Of a stretch of DNA of 64,000 bases, positions 1 to 8,367 are shown piece by piece. Origin of the DNA: Dietzia psychralcaliphila (GTDB taxonomy: Bacteria; Actinomycetota; Actinomycetes; Mycobacteriales; Mycobacteriaceae); NCBI RefSeq assembly GCF_003096095.1, contig NZ_CP015453.1, positions 744,001-808,000 of the forward strand, read 5' to 3'. Positions within the stretch are counted from its first letter, which is position 1, and the number at the start of each line of letters is the position of its first letter. A program made the position numbers and the translations under genes. The notes under the pieces were generated by a model. It was not told the DNA's origin, made no database searches, and saw nothing but the letters and a program-made list of their open reading frames with translations.

Positions 1-538
<538 letters not shown>

Positions 539-548
539 GTATGGTGGG

Positions 549-562
549 TGGAACGTGTTCTA
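549..562. promoter_or_regulatory. KstR-like operator 2 (cyp125)
   Basis: A second copy, TGGAACGTGTTCTA, lies 24 bp (start to start) from operator 1. Its last TA starts TAGATT (561-566), a good -10 hexamer for cyp125. The two centres are about two helical turns apart, so repressor dimers would sit on nearly the same DNA face. Confidence 0.82.
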
Positions 563-649
563 GATTACCGCTCGGGTCCCGGGTTCGCAGTATCCCGGGG
601 TCGTCGGTCGACGAGCACGAGACGCATCCGACGCGGTCAAGGAGTACCA

Positions 650-1894
650 GTGCAGGCAGTCACCATCCCCGAGGGTTTCGACTTCACGGACCCGGAGCTC
701 TACGAGAAGCGGCTCCCGCATCCGGAGTGGGCTCACCTCCGTCGCACCGAACCGATCCGGTGGTGCGCCAACGAGCCCGGGGCCGACGGCTTCGACGACC
801 ACGGGTACTGGGTGGTCACCAAGCACGAGGACGTCAAGGAGATCTCCCGGCGCACCAACGAGGTGTTCTCCACCTTCGAGAACACCGCGATCCCGCGCTT
901 CGCACCGGGCACCGAGCGCGAGATCGTCGAGCTGACCCGCCTGCTGTTCATCAACCAGGACGGTGAAGAGCACAAGAAGTACCGGCGCACCATCTCCAAG
1001 GGCTTCACCCCGCGCAACATCGAGAAGCTCCGGGACCACCTCGCCGAGAAGGCGCGGGTCATCGTCGAGACCGCGGCCGCCAAGGGCAGCGGCGACTTCA
1101 TCACCGAGGTGGCCTCCGAGCTGCCTCTGCAGGCGATCGCCGAGCTCATCGGCATCCCCCTCGAGGACCGGCATCAGATCTTCGAGTGGTCCAACCAGAT
1201 GACCAGTTACGACGTACCCGGCAAGGTCGAAGAGTCGCAGATGGCCAACGCCATGGTCCTGTCCTATGCGCAGGACCTCGCCGCCAAGCGCGAGATCGAC
1301 CCCCGTGACGACCTGGTCACCAAGCTCATCCAGGCCGACATCGACGGCGAGAGGCTCACCGCCGACGAGTTCGGTTGGTTCGTGGTGCTGTTGGCCGTGG
1401 CCGGCAACGAGACCACCCGCAACGCCACCACACACGGGATGGTCGCCTTCCTCGACAACCCCGACCAGTGGGAGCTGTTCAAGGACGAGCGCCCCGCGAC
1501 CGCCTACGACGAGATCCTCCGCTGGGCCTCGCCGATCACGTCGTTCCAGCGCACCGCCACCGAGGACGTCGAGATCGGGGGTGTGACCATGAAGAAGGGC
1601 GACCGCGCCGCCATCATGTACGGCTCGGCGAACTTCGACGAGGACGTTTTCGAGGACCCCTTCTCGTTCAACATCCTGCGCGATCCCAACCCGCACCTGA
1701 GTTTCGGCGGGAACGGCCCGCACTACTGCATCGGGGCGAACCTGGCCAGGCTGCAGATCGAACTGATCTTCAACGCCATCGCCGATCACCTCCCCAACCT
1801 GGAGGCCCTCGGGGAGCCCTCCCGCATCCGCTCGGGGTGGCTCAACGGCATCACCGAGTGGTCGGTCGACTACAAGTGCCCGGTCATGCGCTGA
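650..1894 (+). CDS. cyp125: Cytochrome P450 Cyp125 (steroid C26/C27 hydroxylase)
   Basis: The 414-residue product is a soluble bacterial P450. The I-helix oxygen motif reads AVAGNETTRN, the K-helix ExxR is EILR, and the heme loop is FGGNGPHYCIG with Cys as thiolate ligand. Cyp125 oxidises the terminal methyl of the cholesterol side chain, the first step of side-chain removal, using electrons from a ferredoxin. I chose GTG 650 because AAGGAG lies 5 bp upstream; the open frame runs 48 codons further upstream across the operators, which is implausible as protein. Divergent from fadA5 and probably KstR-controlled. A terminator-like hairpin follows, so the gene is likely monocistronic. Confidence 0.9.
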   Translation: MQAVTIPEGFDFTDPELYEKRLPHPEWAHLRRTEPIRWCANEPGADGFDDHGYWVVTKHEDVKEISRRTNEVFSTFENTAIPRFAPGTEREIVELTRLLFINQDGEEHKKYRRTISKGFTPRNIEKLRDHLAEKARVIVETAAAKGSGDFITEVASELPLQAIAELIGIPLEDRHQIFEWSNQMTSYDVPGKVEESQMANAMVLSYAQDLAAKREIDPRDDLVTKLIQADIDGERLTADEFGWFVVLLAVAGNETTRNATTHGMVAFLDNPDQWELFKDERPATAYDEILRWASPITSFQRTATEDVEIGGVTMKKGDRAAIMYGSANFDEDVFEDPFSFNILRDPNPHLSFGGNGPHYCIGANLARLQIELIFNAIADHLPNLEALGEPSRIRSGWLNGITEWSVDYKCPVMR

Positions 1895-1920
1895 CCCGAG
1901 CCCCACACACGGCCCGGCTC

Positions 1921-1963
1921 ACGGCCCCGACCCCGCCTTCTCGCCAGGCCGGGTCGGGGCCGT
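1921..1963 (+). terminator. Hairpin terminator after cyp125
   Basis: A perfect 13-bp stem (ACGGCCCCGACCC with its complement GGGTCGGGGCCGT) encloses a 17-nt loop, 27 bp after the cyp125 stop. There is no long T tract, as is usual for actinobacterial hairpins. Confidence 0.7.
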
Positions 1964-2054
1964 CGGTTCTCTCCGGGCGGGCCTCGTCGTCATCCCTCGG
2001 AGAGGCTCCATCGATTAGGCCGAACCCCGTCGGGCGGAGGCCGGAGGAGGCAGT

Positions 2055-3089
2055 GTGAAAGACATGCTCGACCACCGCTACGTGGACCGCGACGGCGTCG
2101 GTCTCCACTACGTCGTCGCCGAACCGGACACGGCATCCGCGGACGGCCCCCCTGGTTCCGCGGACGGCCCCCCGGGCACCGTGGTCCTCCTCCACGGTTT
2201 CCCGCACTTCTGGTTCACCTGGCACCGCATGATCCCCGTCCTCGCCGCAGCCGGGTGGCGGGTCATCGCGCCCGACCTGCGCGGCATGGGGCGTTCGGAC
2301 GCGCCGGCCGACGTCCGGGCCTACTCGCCGCGCGAGGTGGTCGACGACGTCCTGGCGGTGTGCGACGCCGAGGGTGCGGAGCGCGTGGTGGTGGTGGGCT
2401 TCGATTTCGGCGCGGGCGTCGCGTACGACACCTGCCATCTGGAACCGGGCCGGGTGCGCGCGGTGATCGGGATGGAGAACCCGTTCATGGGTACCGCAGG
2501 GTCGGTGCCGCCGCTGGAGGGCTCGGCGATGATGGCCGAGAAGCACTTCCTGCACCTGAACTACTTCACGCAGCCGGGAGTGGCGGAGGCTGATCTCGCC
2601 GGCTGCGAGCGCGAGTTCCTCACCCGGGTCTTCTACGCCCTGTCCGCGGAGTACCACTACCTCGACGTCTGGCAGCACCCCCCGGGGTCGACCTATCTCG
2701 AGGCGCTGCCCCAGGCGCCGCCGCTGCCGTGGCGGTGGTTCTCCGTCGAGGAGATGGACGTCTACGAGGCCGAGTACGCCCGGACCGGGTTCGCCGGCCC
2801 GCTGCAGTGGTACCGGGCGATGGACGTGTCGTGGTTCGCGCGCAAAGAGTTCGAGCGGCAGACCAACCCCGTCCCGTTCTACTTCCTCTACTCCGAGCAC
2901 GACCCGGACCTCGAGGGTTTCCACGGGCGGGATCCGCTCTCCAAGCTGGGGCGTCATCACGACGATGTGCGGATGGTCCGGGCGATCTCCTCACCGGCGG
3001 GGCATCTCATGCACCTGGAGGCCACGGAGGACACCCACCGGGAGATCCTCGCCTGCCTGGCGGACATCGCGGCCGCCGTTCCTGCCTGA
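2055..3089 (+). CDS. Alpha/beta hydrolase, epoxide hydrolase-like
   Basis: The 344-residue protein has the alpha/beta-hydrolase core: oxyanion motif HGFPHFWFTW (about residues 49-58), nucleophile elbow VVGFDFGAGVA and a late PAGHLMHLEA carrying the catalytic His. The nucleophile is Asp, as in epoxide hydrolases and dehalogenases, but the usual HDWG is FDFG here, so activity and substrate are uncertain. GTG 2055 follows a strong GGAGGAGG. The insertion ahead of the HGFP motif is a duplicated 21-bp unit giving SADGPPG twice. Placement after cyp125 suggests a role in steroid or related catabolism, but this is only context, and no KstR-like site precedes it. Confidence 0.75.
   Translation: MKDMLDHRYVDRDGVGLHYVVAEPDTASADGPPGSADGPPGTVVLLHGFPHFWFTWHRMIPVLAAAGWRVIAPDLRGMGRSDAPADVRAYSPREVVDDVLAVCDAEGAERVVVVGFDFGAGVAYDTCHLEPGRVRAVIGMENPFMGTAGSVPPLEGSAMMAEKHFLHLNYFTQPGVAEADLAGCEREFLTRVFYALSAEYHYLDVWQHPPGSTYLEALPQAPPLPWRWFSVEEMDVYEAEYARTGFAGPLQWYRAMDVSWFARKEFERQTNPVPFYFLYSEHDPDLEGFHGRDPLSKLGRHHDDVRMVRAISSPAGHLMHLEATEDTHREILACLADIAAAVPA
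2137..2178 (+). repeat. In-frame 21-bp tandem duplication within the hydrolase gene
   Basis: Two tandem copies beginning CCGCGGACGGCCCCCC differ only in their last bases. They add a seven-residue Gly/Pro unit to the loop before the first catalytic motif. Confidence 0.85.
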
Positions 3090-3178
3090 GGCACTCGGCA
3101 GGCGCATGTCACCCCGCCCCCGCCCGAGCTCGCCCCCGACTACCTCTCCAGCACGCCCCCCGACTGCTCCGAGCCTGG

Positions 3179-3393
3179 TTGGCGGACAAGAGCTTCCGGT
3201 TGGCGGACAGGCGCATCGGGTTGGCGGACATTTTTCGCGTTTCAGGTCCGGTTTTCGCATATCGGGTCCGCCAGCTGCGAGGGGGTGACCGCCAGCTGCG
3301 AGGGGGTGACCGCCAGCTGCGAGGGGGTGACCGCCAACGGCGAGGACATGGCCGCCAAGCGAGGTGGGGTGCCCGCCAGCTGCCACGCGAGGG
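3179..3393 (+). repeat. Composite repeat A: 21-bp modules around a 59-bp core
   Basis: Starts 90 bp after the hydrolase stop. Two complete 21-bp units beginning TTGGCGGACA (3179, 3200) lead to a third at 3221, where the core begins (core 3219-3277, starting GGTTGGCGGAC and ending CCGCCAGCTG). Three perfect 21-bp units beginning CCGCCAGCTGCGAGG follow (3268, 3289, 3310), then three decayed units (3331, 3352, 3373). The left arm is complementary in sense to the right arm (GGCGGAC versus GTCCGCC), so the transcript could fold extensively. The region lies between convergent 3' ends. Its core matches repeat B in reverse complement. Confidence 0.85.
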
Positions 3394-3398
3394 CTCGT

Positions 3399-4358
3399 TC
3401 AGGATGAAGTCAGGTGCCGGAGGTGTCGTCGGGCGCGGGTCAGGGCACTCGCGATATGGCCGATGACCTCCTCCGGGCGCATTCCCTTTGTCACACGGAC
3501 GACCTGCCAGCCGAGGTCCGCCAACCGAGCGGTGATCCGGAGGTCCCGGCGCCACTGTTCCGGATCTCCGTGATGCCTGCCGTCGTAGAAGATCGCGACC
3601 TTCTCGCGGGCGTACGCGAGGTCGGCAATTGTAAGGAGATGCCCCGACGGTTCGCATATCTCGAACTGCGAGACTGGCTGAGGCAGTGAAGAGCGCTCGA
3701 TTCTGAGCCGGAGGAGGCTCTCCTGCGGAGAGTGCGCGTCCGCGTCGCAGGCGGCGAGCAGTCGCACCACCCTCGAGACCCCGTGTTGGCCGGGCATCCG
3801 CGTTGCAGCGTCGGCAACCGCGCGAACGCTGGTGTTGGTGGCGAAGCACACGGAGTCCACGATGCAGATCCTCCGATCAGCGCCAGTGGACCACCTTGCC
3901 ACGTCGACCGCGGTTCGGGCTGGTGCGGTAATTCGTACTCCGCCGATCTCGCACGCGTCCGCGGCCGGGATGGGTTGCCGCAGCCTGCGCTCCCGAACCC
4001 CGGTCGGCACGCGGGGCTCGGCTGAGGTGAAGACATCGACGACGCCGTTGCCCCGCTCTGTCGAGTACCAGTGTTCCCCATGGAGGTACGCGGCGGACCA
4101 CCCTCCGATCACCGCGTCTGCAGGCGCCCAGATGTCGACCGCGCGTATGAAATCCCACCTGCTCAGCTGTGCCCCCTTCGCGGCGTACACACCGGGGACG
4201 ATCATTCTGAACGTCGATCGGAGCGCGTATCTCGTCACCAGTCCGGTCTCGAGAGCCTGGCTCGCCGCGAATGGCTGCCCGCCTGCCACCGCATCCGCCA
4301 ACGAGGCTGGGAGCGGGGTGGGAGGCCGGGTGTCTCGGAATCGCCGGTCGCGTCTCAT
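3399..4358 (-). CDS. AbiEi/DUF559-type protein between inverted repeats
   Basis: The 319-residue product has the layout common in Mycobacteriales: an N-terminal AbiEi-like winged-helix segment (PGVYAAKGAQ, then VIGGWSAAYLHG), a middle ITAPARTAVDVAR segment, and a C-terminal Vsr-like DUF559 nuclease-fold domain (DLAYAREKVAIFYDGRHHG, then QWRRDL and GWQVVRVT). The strand that usually reads E-Y-D-G reads F-Y-D-G, so an acidic active-site residue seems lost. Codon use is visibly less GC-rich than in neighbours, with more A/T third positions, suggesting transfer. It stands alone between composite repeats A and B; no cognate AbiEii toxin is adjacent. Function unknown; antitoxin-like regulator or decayed nuclease are possibilities. 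Confidence 0.75.
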   Translation of the reverse strand: MRRDRRFRDTRPPTPLPASLADAVAGGQPFAASQALETGLVTRYALRSTFRMIVPGVYAAKGAQLSRWDFIRAVDIWAPADAVIGGWSAAYLHGEHWYSTERGNGVVDVFTSAEPRVPTGVRERRLRQPIPAADACEIGGVRITAPARTAVDVARWSTGADRRICIVDSVCFATNTSVRAVADAATRMPGQHGVSRVVRLLAACDADAHSPQESLLRLRIERSSLPQPVSQFEICEPSGHLLTIADLAYAREKVAIFYDGRHHGDPEQWRRDLRITARLADLGWQVVRVTKGMRPEEVIGHIASALTRARRHLRHLTSS

Positions 4359-4509
4359 GACGGCAATCCTGACCGGTCATCACGTGTCGACCGGCGGGTG
4401 ACGACGTCCATGTGGACAGGGATGACGACGATTCACAGGAACTACGACGAGTTCAGTCCGCCGGGCTCACGTGGCGGTCCGGCAGACCGGGCCGGACCCG
4501 CTCCCCGAG

Positions 4510-4650
4510 TTGGCGGACATGCTTCGTCAGCTGGCGGGCAGGAGGTGCCACAATCGGCCCGGAATCGCACGAGAAGTCCGCCAACCGCGGGGGCAAGTCC
4601 GCCAACCGCGGGGGCAAGTCCGCCAACCGCGGGGGCAAGTCCGCCAGGCA
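4510..4650 (-). repeat. Composite repeat B: inverted homologue of repeat A
   Basis: On the + strand, two 21-bp units (TTGGCGGACATGC... at 4510 and CTGGCGGGC... at 4531) are followed by three identical 21-bp units starting AAGTCCGCCAACCGCGGGG (4574, 4595, 4616) and a partial fourth. Read on the minus strand, its 59-bp core aligns without gaps to repeat A at 43 of 59 positions by my count. B is therefore A's inverted relative. It starts about 30 bp past the 3' end of the oxidoreductase gene that ends at 4684, so A and B each have the same orientation relative to the gene transcribed into them. Confidence 0.8.
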
Positions 4651-4683
4651 GGCTGGCCGCGGGCTGACGAGACCTAGGCAGGG

Positions 4684-5589
4684 CTAGGGACCGAGACCGT
4701 ACTTCTCGCCGAAGGCGGCGATGGACTCGAGCTTCTGTTCGGTGGAGCAGTCGAACCCGTGGCCGTCGACCATCCAGGGCATCACGATGATGTCGGTGAC
4801 CCCGGCCTCGGCCAGCTCCGTGAAGCCCCGGGTGCCGAAGCGGTCGAGGCAGACCACCTGGATGGCGAAGGGGGTGCCGTCGCCGCGGTCGGCCAGCGAG
4901 CGACCGTCGGCCTCGAGGAGTTCGCCCAGCCGCCGGACGGTGGCGACGATCTCGTCGTAGCCCATCATGGCGCTGGTCCACCCCTGGCCCACGCGCGCGG
5001 CCCGCTTGAGCGCGATCTCGGTGTGGCCGCCCACGTAGAACGGCACCTGCTCGCTGGGCGCGGGGGTGAAGATCAGCTCGTCGAAGTCGAAGTGCTGGCC
5101 GTGGAACTCCATCCACTCACCCCGCAGGGCCTGGCGCATGATCGCCAGCGACTCGTCCGTGCGCTTGCCGCGGCCCTTGAACGGCGCGCCGCACCACTCG
5201 AACTCGTTGGGGTCCCAGCCGATGCCCACGCCCAGGTCCAAGCGGTTCCCGGTGAGCAACGCCACCGAGGCCACCTGCCTGGTGAGCAACAGCGGATTGC
5301 GCGGGCCGACCTTGAGCACCTGCGGGCAGAAGCGGATGGTCGAGGTGGCCCCGCCCATGGCCGCGGAGGCGATGAGCGGCTCTACCCACTGCGTGTCCTC
5401 GTTCCACATGCGCGAGCCGTCGGGGGTGTACGGGTAGTCCTCGTCCTGGCGTCGCGGGTGGAACAGCGAGTCGGGCAGGACGATCCGGTCGAAGCCGGCG
5501 GCCTCGGCACCGCGGGCGATGTCGATGATCTGATCGACGGGGGAGAAGGAGATGGGGACGGAGAACTCGGCGTCCACTACGCGGCCCAT
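4684..5589 (-). CDS. LLM-class (luciferase-like) flavin oxidoreductase
   Basis: The 301-residue product is a luciferase-like monooxygenase/F420-dependent oxidoreductase: GRVVDAEFSVPISF at the start, GAEAAGFDRIVLPDS, the GNRLDLGVGIGWDPNEF turn and PFYVGGHTEIALKRAARVGQGW in the second half. It could use F420 or FMNH2; the sequence does not decide. ATG 5589 is chosen because the longer open frame upstream overlaps the NTF2-like gene. It is last in a five-gene minus-strand run with ltp4 and ltp3, two bases after the preceding stop. Its job in steroid catabolism is inferred from this position. Confidence 0.8.
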   Translation of the reverse strand: MGRVVDAEFSVPISFSPVDQIIDIARGAEAAGFDRIVLPDSLFHPRRQDEDYPYTPDGSRMWNEDTQWVEPLIASAAMGGATSTIRFCPQVLKVGPRNPLLLTRQVASVALLTGNRLDLGVGIGWDPNEFEWCGAPFKGRGKRTDESLAIMRQALRGEWMEFHGQHFDFDELIFTPAPSEQVPFYVGGHTEIALKRAARVGQGWTSAMMGYDEIVATVRRLGELLEADGRSLADRGDGTPFAIQVVCLDRFGTRGFTELAEAGVTDIIVMPWMVDGHGFDCSTEQKLESIAAFGEKYGLGP

Positions 5590-5591
5590 GG

Positions 5592-6110
5592 TCACTGGCC
5601 CTTTCCGGCGGCGCCGGCGATGGCGGCCCTGTCGTCGTCGGTGAGCGGCCGCAGTCCCGAGGCCATGGCCACGTCCTGCTCCCAGAAGGCGCGAAGGGAG
5701 ACCAGACGACCGTCGGAGTCGACGCGGTAGTCCACGGCGATGTCGATCTCCATGATGCTGGAGCCCATGTGGGTGCGCATGGTGCCGACGCAGAGAAGTT
5801 CGTCGCCCGCGGCGATCCCCCGATCGAAGCGGAACTCGATGTGGTCCGGGGTGGCCACGGCTTTCTCCCAGAACTCCAGGAGTCGCGTCGTGCCGGTGTG
5901 GCCGATTCCCTCGGCGTCGAACATCGACGGACCCACGGGATCCTCGATAGTGCCCTCGGGGGACCATCCGGCGATCCAGGCGTCGCGGTCGCCGGCGTTG
6001 GTCGCCGCCCACGAGCGGCGCGCGGCGGCGAAGGCGGGACTGGCCAGGGCGGCGTCGCTCATCTCCAGAGGCCGATACTGGCCGGTCTCATCCAGGTAGG
6101 GATTGCTCAT
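5592..6110 (-). CDS. NTF2/SnoaL-like protein in the ltp operon
   Basis: The 172-residue product resembles the nuclear transport factor 2/SnoaL cone fold: FAAARRSWAATNAGDRDAWIAGWS early, then a strand-rich half with MGSSIMEIDIAVDYRVDSDGRLVSLRAFWEQD. Members are small isomerases, dehydratases or binding proteins. ATG 6110 overlaps the ltp3 stop by ATGA, indicating translational coupling. Substrate unknown; a steroid-CoA intermediate is plausible from context. Confidence 0.75.
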   Translation of the reverse strand: MSNPYLDETGQYRPLEMSDAALASPAFAAARRSWAATNAGDRDAWIAGWSPEGTIEDPVGPSMFDAEGIGHTGTTRLLEFWEKAVATPDHIEFRFDRGIAAGDELLCVGTMRTHMGSSIMEIDIAVDYRVDSDGRLVSLRAFWEQDVAMASGLRPLTDDDRAAIAGAAGKGQ

Positions 6111-7300
6111 GAGTGACGCTCCCGACGGTCGGTCCCCACGACCCACATGGAGAAGTACTGGGACCCGCCGCCGTAGGCGTGACCGAGGGCCTTGCGTGCC
6201 CCCGGGACCTGGTGCTCGTCGGCGCGGCCCATGACCTGCCGGGCGGCCTCGGCGAAGCGCAGCATGCCGGACGCGCCGATCGGGTTGGAGCACAGCACGC
6301 CGCCGGACGGGTTGACGGGCAGGGACCCGTCGCGCGCGGTGGCACCGGACTCGGTCATGCGCCAGCCCTCGCCCTCCTCGCAGAACCCGAGGTTCTCCAG
6401 CCACATGGGCTCGAACCAGGAGAAGGGGACGTAGATCTCGGCCGCGTCGATCTCCTCGGCCGGGTTGGTGATCCCGGCCTCGGCCCACAGCGCGGCGGCG
6501 GCGTCGCGGCCGGCCTGCGGATTGCGGTAGTTGCGGAACGCGTAGGTGCCGGGCTCGGTGCGCAGCGCGGTGGCGTGCACCCAGGCGACGTTCCGGCCGG
6601 TGGACTCGACCGCCTCGGCCGCCTCGGCGTCGCCGAGGACGATCGCGCAGGCGCCGTCGGAGGACGGGCAGGTCTCGTCGAACCGGATGGGGTCCCACAG
6701 CATCTGCCCCTGCAGCACCTTGTCCACCGTGAGGTCGGGCTGCTTGAGGTGGGCGTGGGGGTTGATGGACCCGTTGAGCCGGTCCTTGACCGCCACCATC
6801 GCGCCGACGTGCTCAGGGGCCCCGGTGGTGCGGATGTAGGAGCGCACGTGCGGGGCGAAGTACCCGCCGGCACCGGCCCCGACGGGGGCCGTGAACGGCA
6901 CGGGCAGGCTGAGCGCCCACATGGCGTTGGACTCGGACTGCTTCTCCCACGCCACGGCCAGCACGCGACGGTAGCGGCCGGACTGGATGTGCGAGGCGGC
7001 CACCACGGCGGTGGAGCCGCCGACCGAGCCGGCGGTGTGCACGCGCAGGAGCGGCTTGCCGACCGCGCCGAGCGCGTCGGCCATCATGAGCTCGGGCATC
7101 ATCACGCCCTCGAACAGGTCCGGGGCCTTGCCCACGATCACCGCGTCGATGTCGTCCCATCCCACGCCGGCGTCGGTCATGGCGGCGTCGATCGCCTCGC
7201 GGCAGAGGCCGGCCATGGAGACGTCGGTTCGCCGGGCGACGTGGTGGGTCTGGCCGGTGCCGAGAACGGCCGCGGGGAGACCGGTGCTGTGGGCGCTCAT
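6107..7300 (-). CDS. ltp3: Thiolase-fold lipid-transfer protein Ltp3
   Basis: The 397-residue SCP-x-like thiolase-fold protein matches M. tuberculosis Ltp3 in length, order and sequence style. At the usual nucleophile site it reads HTAGSVGGSTAVV, with no Cys, and the usual GHPxGASG loop is SNPIGASG, with no His. This is the pattern of the Ltp2-type steroid retro-aldolases rather than of condensing thiolases. It overlaps ltp4 (7297-7300) and the NTF2-like gene by four bases each, so the three are co-translated. I infer a complex with Ltp4 and the OB-fold protein, by analogy to Ltp2-ChsH2. The reaction is not shown by sequence. Confidence 0.82.
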   Translation of the reverse strand: MSAHSTGLPAAVLGTGQTHHVARRTDVSMAGLCREAIDAAMTDAGVGWDDIDAVIVGKAPDLFEGVMMPELMMADALGAVGKPLLRVHTAGSVGGSTAVVAASHIQSGRYRRVLAVAWEKQSESNAMWALSLPVPFTAPVGAGAGGYFAPHVRSYIRTTGAPEHVGAMVAVKDRLNGSINPHAHLKQPDLTVDKVLQGQMLWDPIRFDETCPSSDGACAIVLGDAEAAEAVESTGRNVAWVHATALRTEPGTYAFRNYRNPQAGRDAAAALWAEAGITNPAEEIDAAEIYVPFSWFEPMWLENLGFCEEGEGWRMTESGATARDGSLPVNPSGGVLCSNPIGASGMLRFAEAARQVMGRADEHQVPGARKALGHAYGGGSQYFSMWVVGTDRRERHS

Positions 7301-8358
7301 GCGGGGCGTCCTTCCAGGAGGCAGATGAGGTTCTGCTGGAGCAGATGTCCGCTGGTGGCGTGGGCGAGGGCGCGTTCGGTGCGGCCCTCCATGACGTCGT
7401 TGGCGGCGTAGCCGATGCGCTCGAGCCCGGCGGAGAACAGCGGGTCCGCGAGCAACGATCCGCCGGACGGGGTCACGGCCACGTGATCGCCGATACCCAG
7501 CGCGGCACGCAGGAGCAGTTCCTGGTGCGTGTACTGGGTGTGCAGCTCGGCGACGGTCACGCCACCGAGATCGGGGCGCTCGCCCGAGGACCGGGTGGCG
7601 CGCACGGCGGCGGCGCGGGCCGAGGGGGAGTCGGTGAGGTCGCGGGCGCCGAACTCGGCGGAGTCGGCGATGTGCTCGATCCCGGTGACGTAGGCCGGGG
7701 TGTCGACCAGGTCCCGGGCCCGGTCGCCGGAGGCGAGGATGATGGCGCCGGCGCCGTCGGTGACCGGCGGGCAGTCGTGCCGGCGCAGCGGGTCGGCCAC
7801 ATACGGCTCGGCGAGCAGCTCCCGCTCATCGCGGCCGGTGGCCCGGGCGGCCACCGAGGCCATCTCGCCCTCGGACCACCTGCCGGCGTCGATCCCCGCG
7901 CGGGCCTGCAACGCGGCCATGTGGTGGCGGCCGGGCCACAGCGGGGCCACGGTGTACGGGTCGAGCTGCAGCGCGAGCGCCGAGTCGAGGTCGGTGCTCG
8001 CCGAGGCCTTGCCGAACCCGTAGACCAACGCGGTGTCGGCCTGGCCGGTGGCGATCTTGAGGTAGGCCTCGAAGAACGCCCAGGCGGCGTCCATCTCCAC
8101 GTGCGACTCGCAGATGGGAGGGAACGCGCCGATGGTGTCGACGGCGGAGATGAAGGAGAAGGCCCGGCCGGCGAGGTAGTCGGAGGAACCGGAGCACCAG
8201 AACTCGATGTCAGTGCGGTCCAGCCCGGTCTGCCGGTAACACTCGGCGAAGACGGGTGCGAGCATCTCGACACCGTTGGTGGTGCCGAAGGTGGACTCTG
8301 TGTGTCGGGCGTGGGCGAAACCGACGACGGCCACGTCCCGGGGTGCGGTGGGGGTCAC
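7297..8358 (-). CDS. ltp4: Thiolase-fold lipid-transfer protein Ltp4
   Basis: A 353-residue thiolase-fold protein, the length of M. tuberculosis Ltp4. The N-terminal stretch DVAVVGFAHARHTE is typical. The nucleophile site reads ESHVEMDAAWAFF with no Cys, and the late Gly-rich loop is VTPSGGSLLADPLFSAG. It lies 9 bp after the OB-fold gene and overlaps ltp3 by ATGA. A heteromeric Ltp3-Ltp4 aldolase or thiolase with the OB-fold partner is likely by analogy. Probably under the KstR-like operator at 9417. Confidence 0.82.
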   Translation of the reverse strand: MTPTAPRDVAVVGFAHARHTESTFGTTNGVEMLAPVFAECYRQTGLDRTDIEFWCSGSSDYLAGRAFSFISAVDTIGAFPPICESHVEMDAAWAFFEAYLKIATGQADTALVYGFGKASASTDLDSALALQLDPYTVAPLWPGRHHMAALQARAGIDAGRWSEGEMASVAARATGRDERELLAEPYVADPLRRHDCPPVTDGAGAIILASGDRARDLVDTPAYVTGIEHIADSAEFGARDLTDSPSARAAAVRATRSSGERPDLGGVTVAELHTQYTHQELLLRAALGIGDHVAVTPSGGSLLADPLFSAGLERIGYAANDVMEGRTERALAHATSGHLLQQNLICLLEGRPA

Positions 8359-8367
8359 GGGTGTCCT

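Noticed and set aside
560-1906. Long open frame (448 codons) on the minus strand opposite cyp125
   Set aside because: The frame mirrors cyp125 codon structure; its product is low-complexity Gly/Val/Asp/Leu without domains, whereas cyp125 has full P450 motifs.
3399-4358. Complete AbiE toxin-antitoxin pair
   Set aside because: No AbiEii nucleotidyltransferase toxin is adjacent; the flanks are repeats and unrelated metabolic genes.
3179-4650. CRISPR array
   Set aside because: Units abut at 21-bp period with no spacers between identical repeats, occur in two opposed arms, and no cas gene is near.
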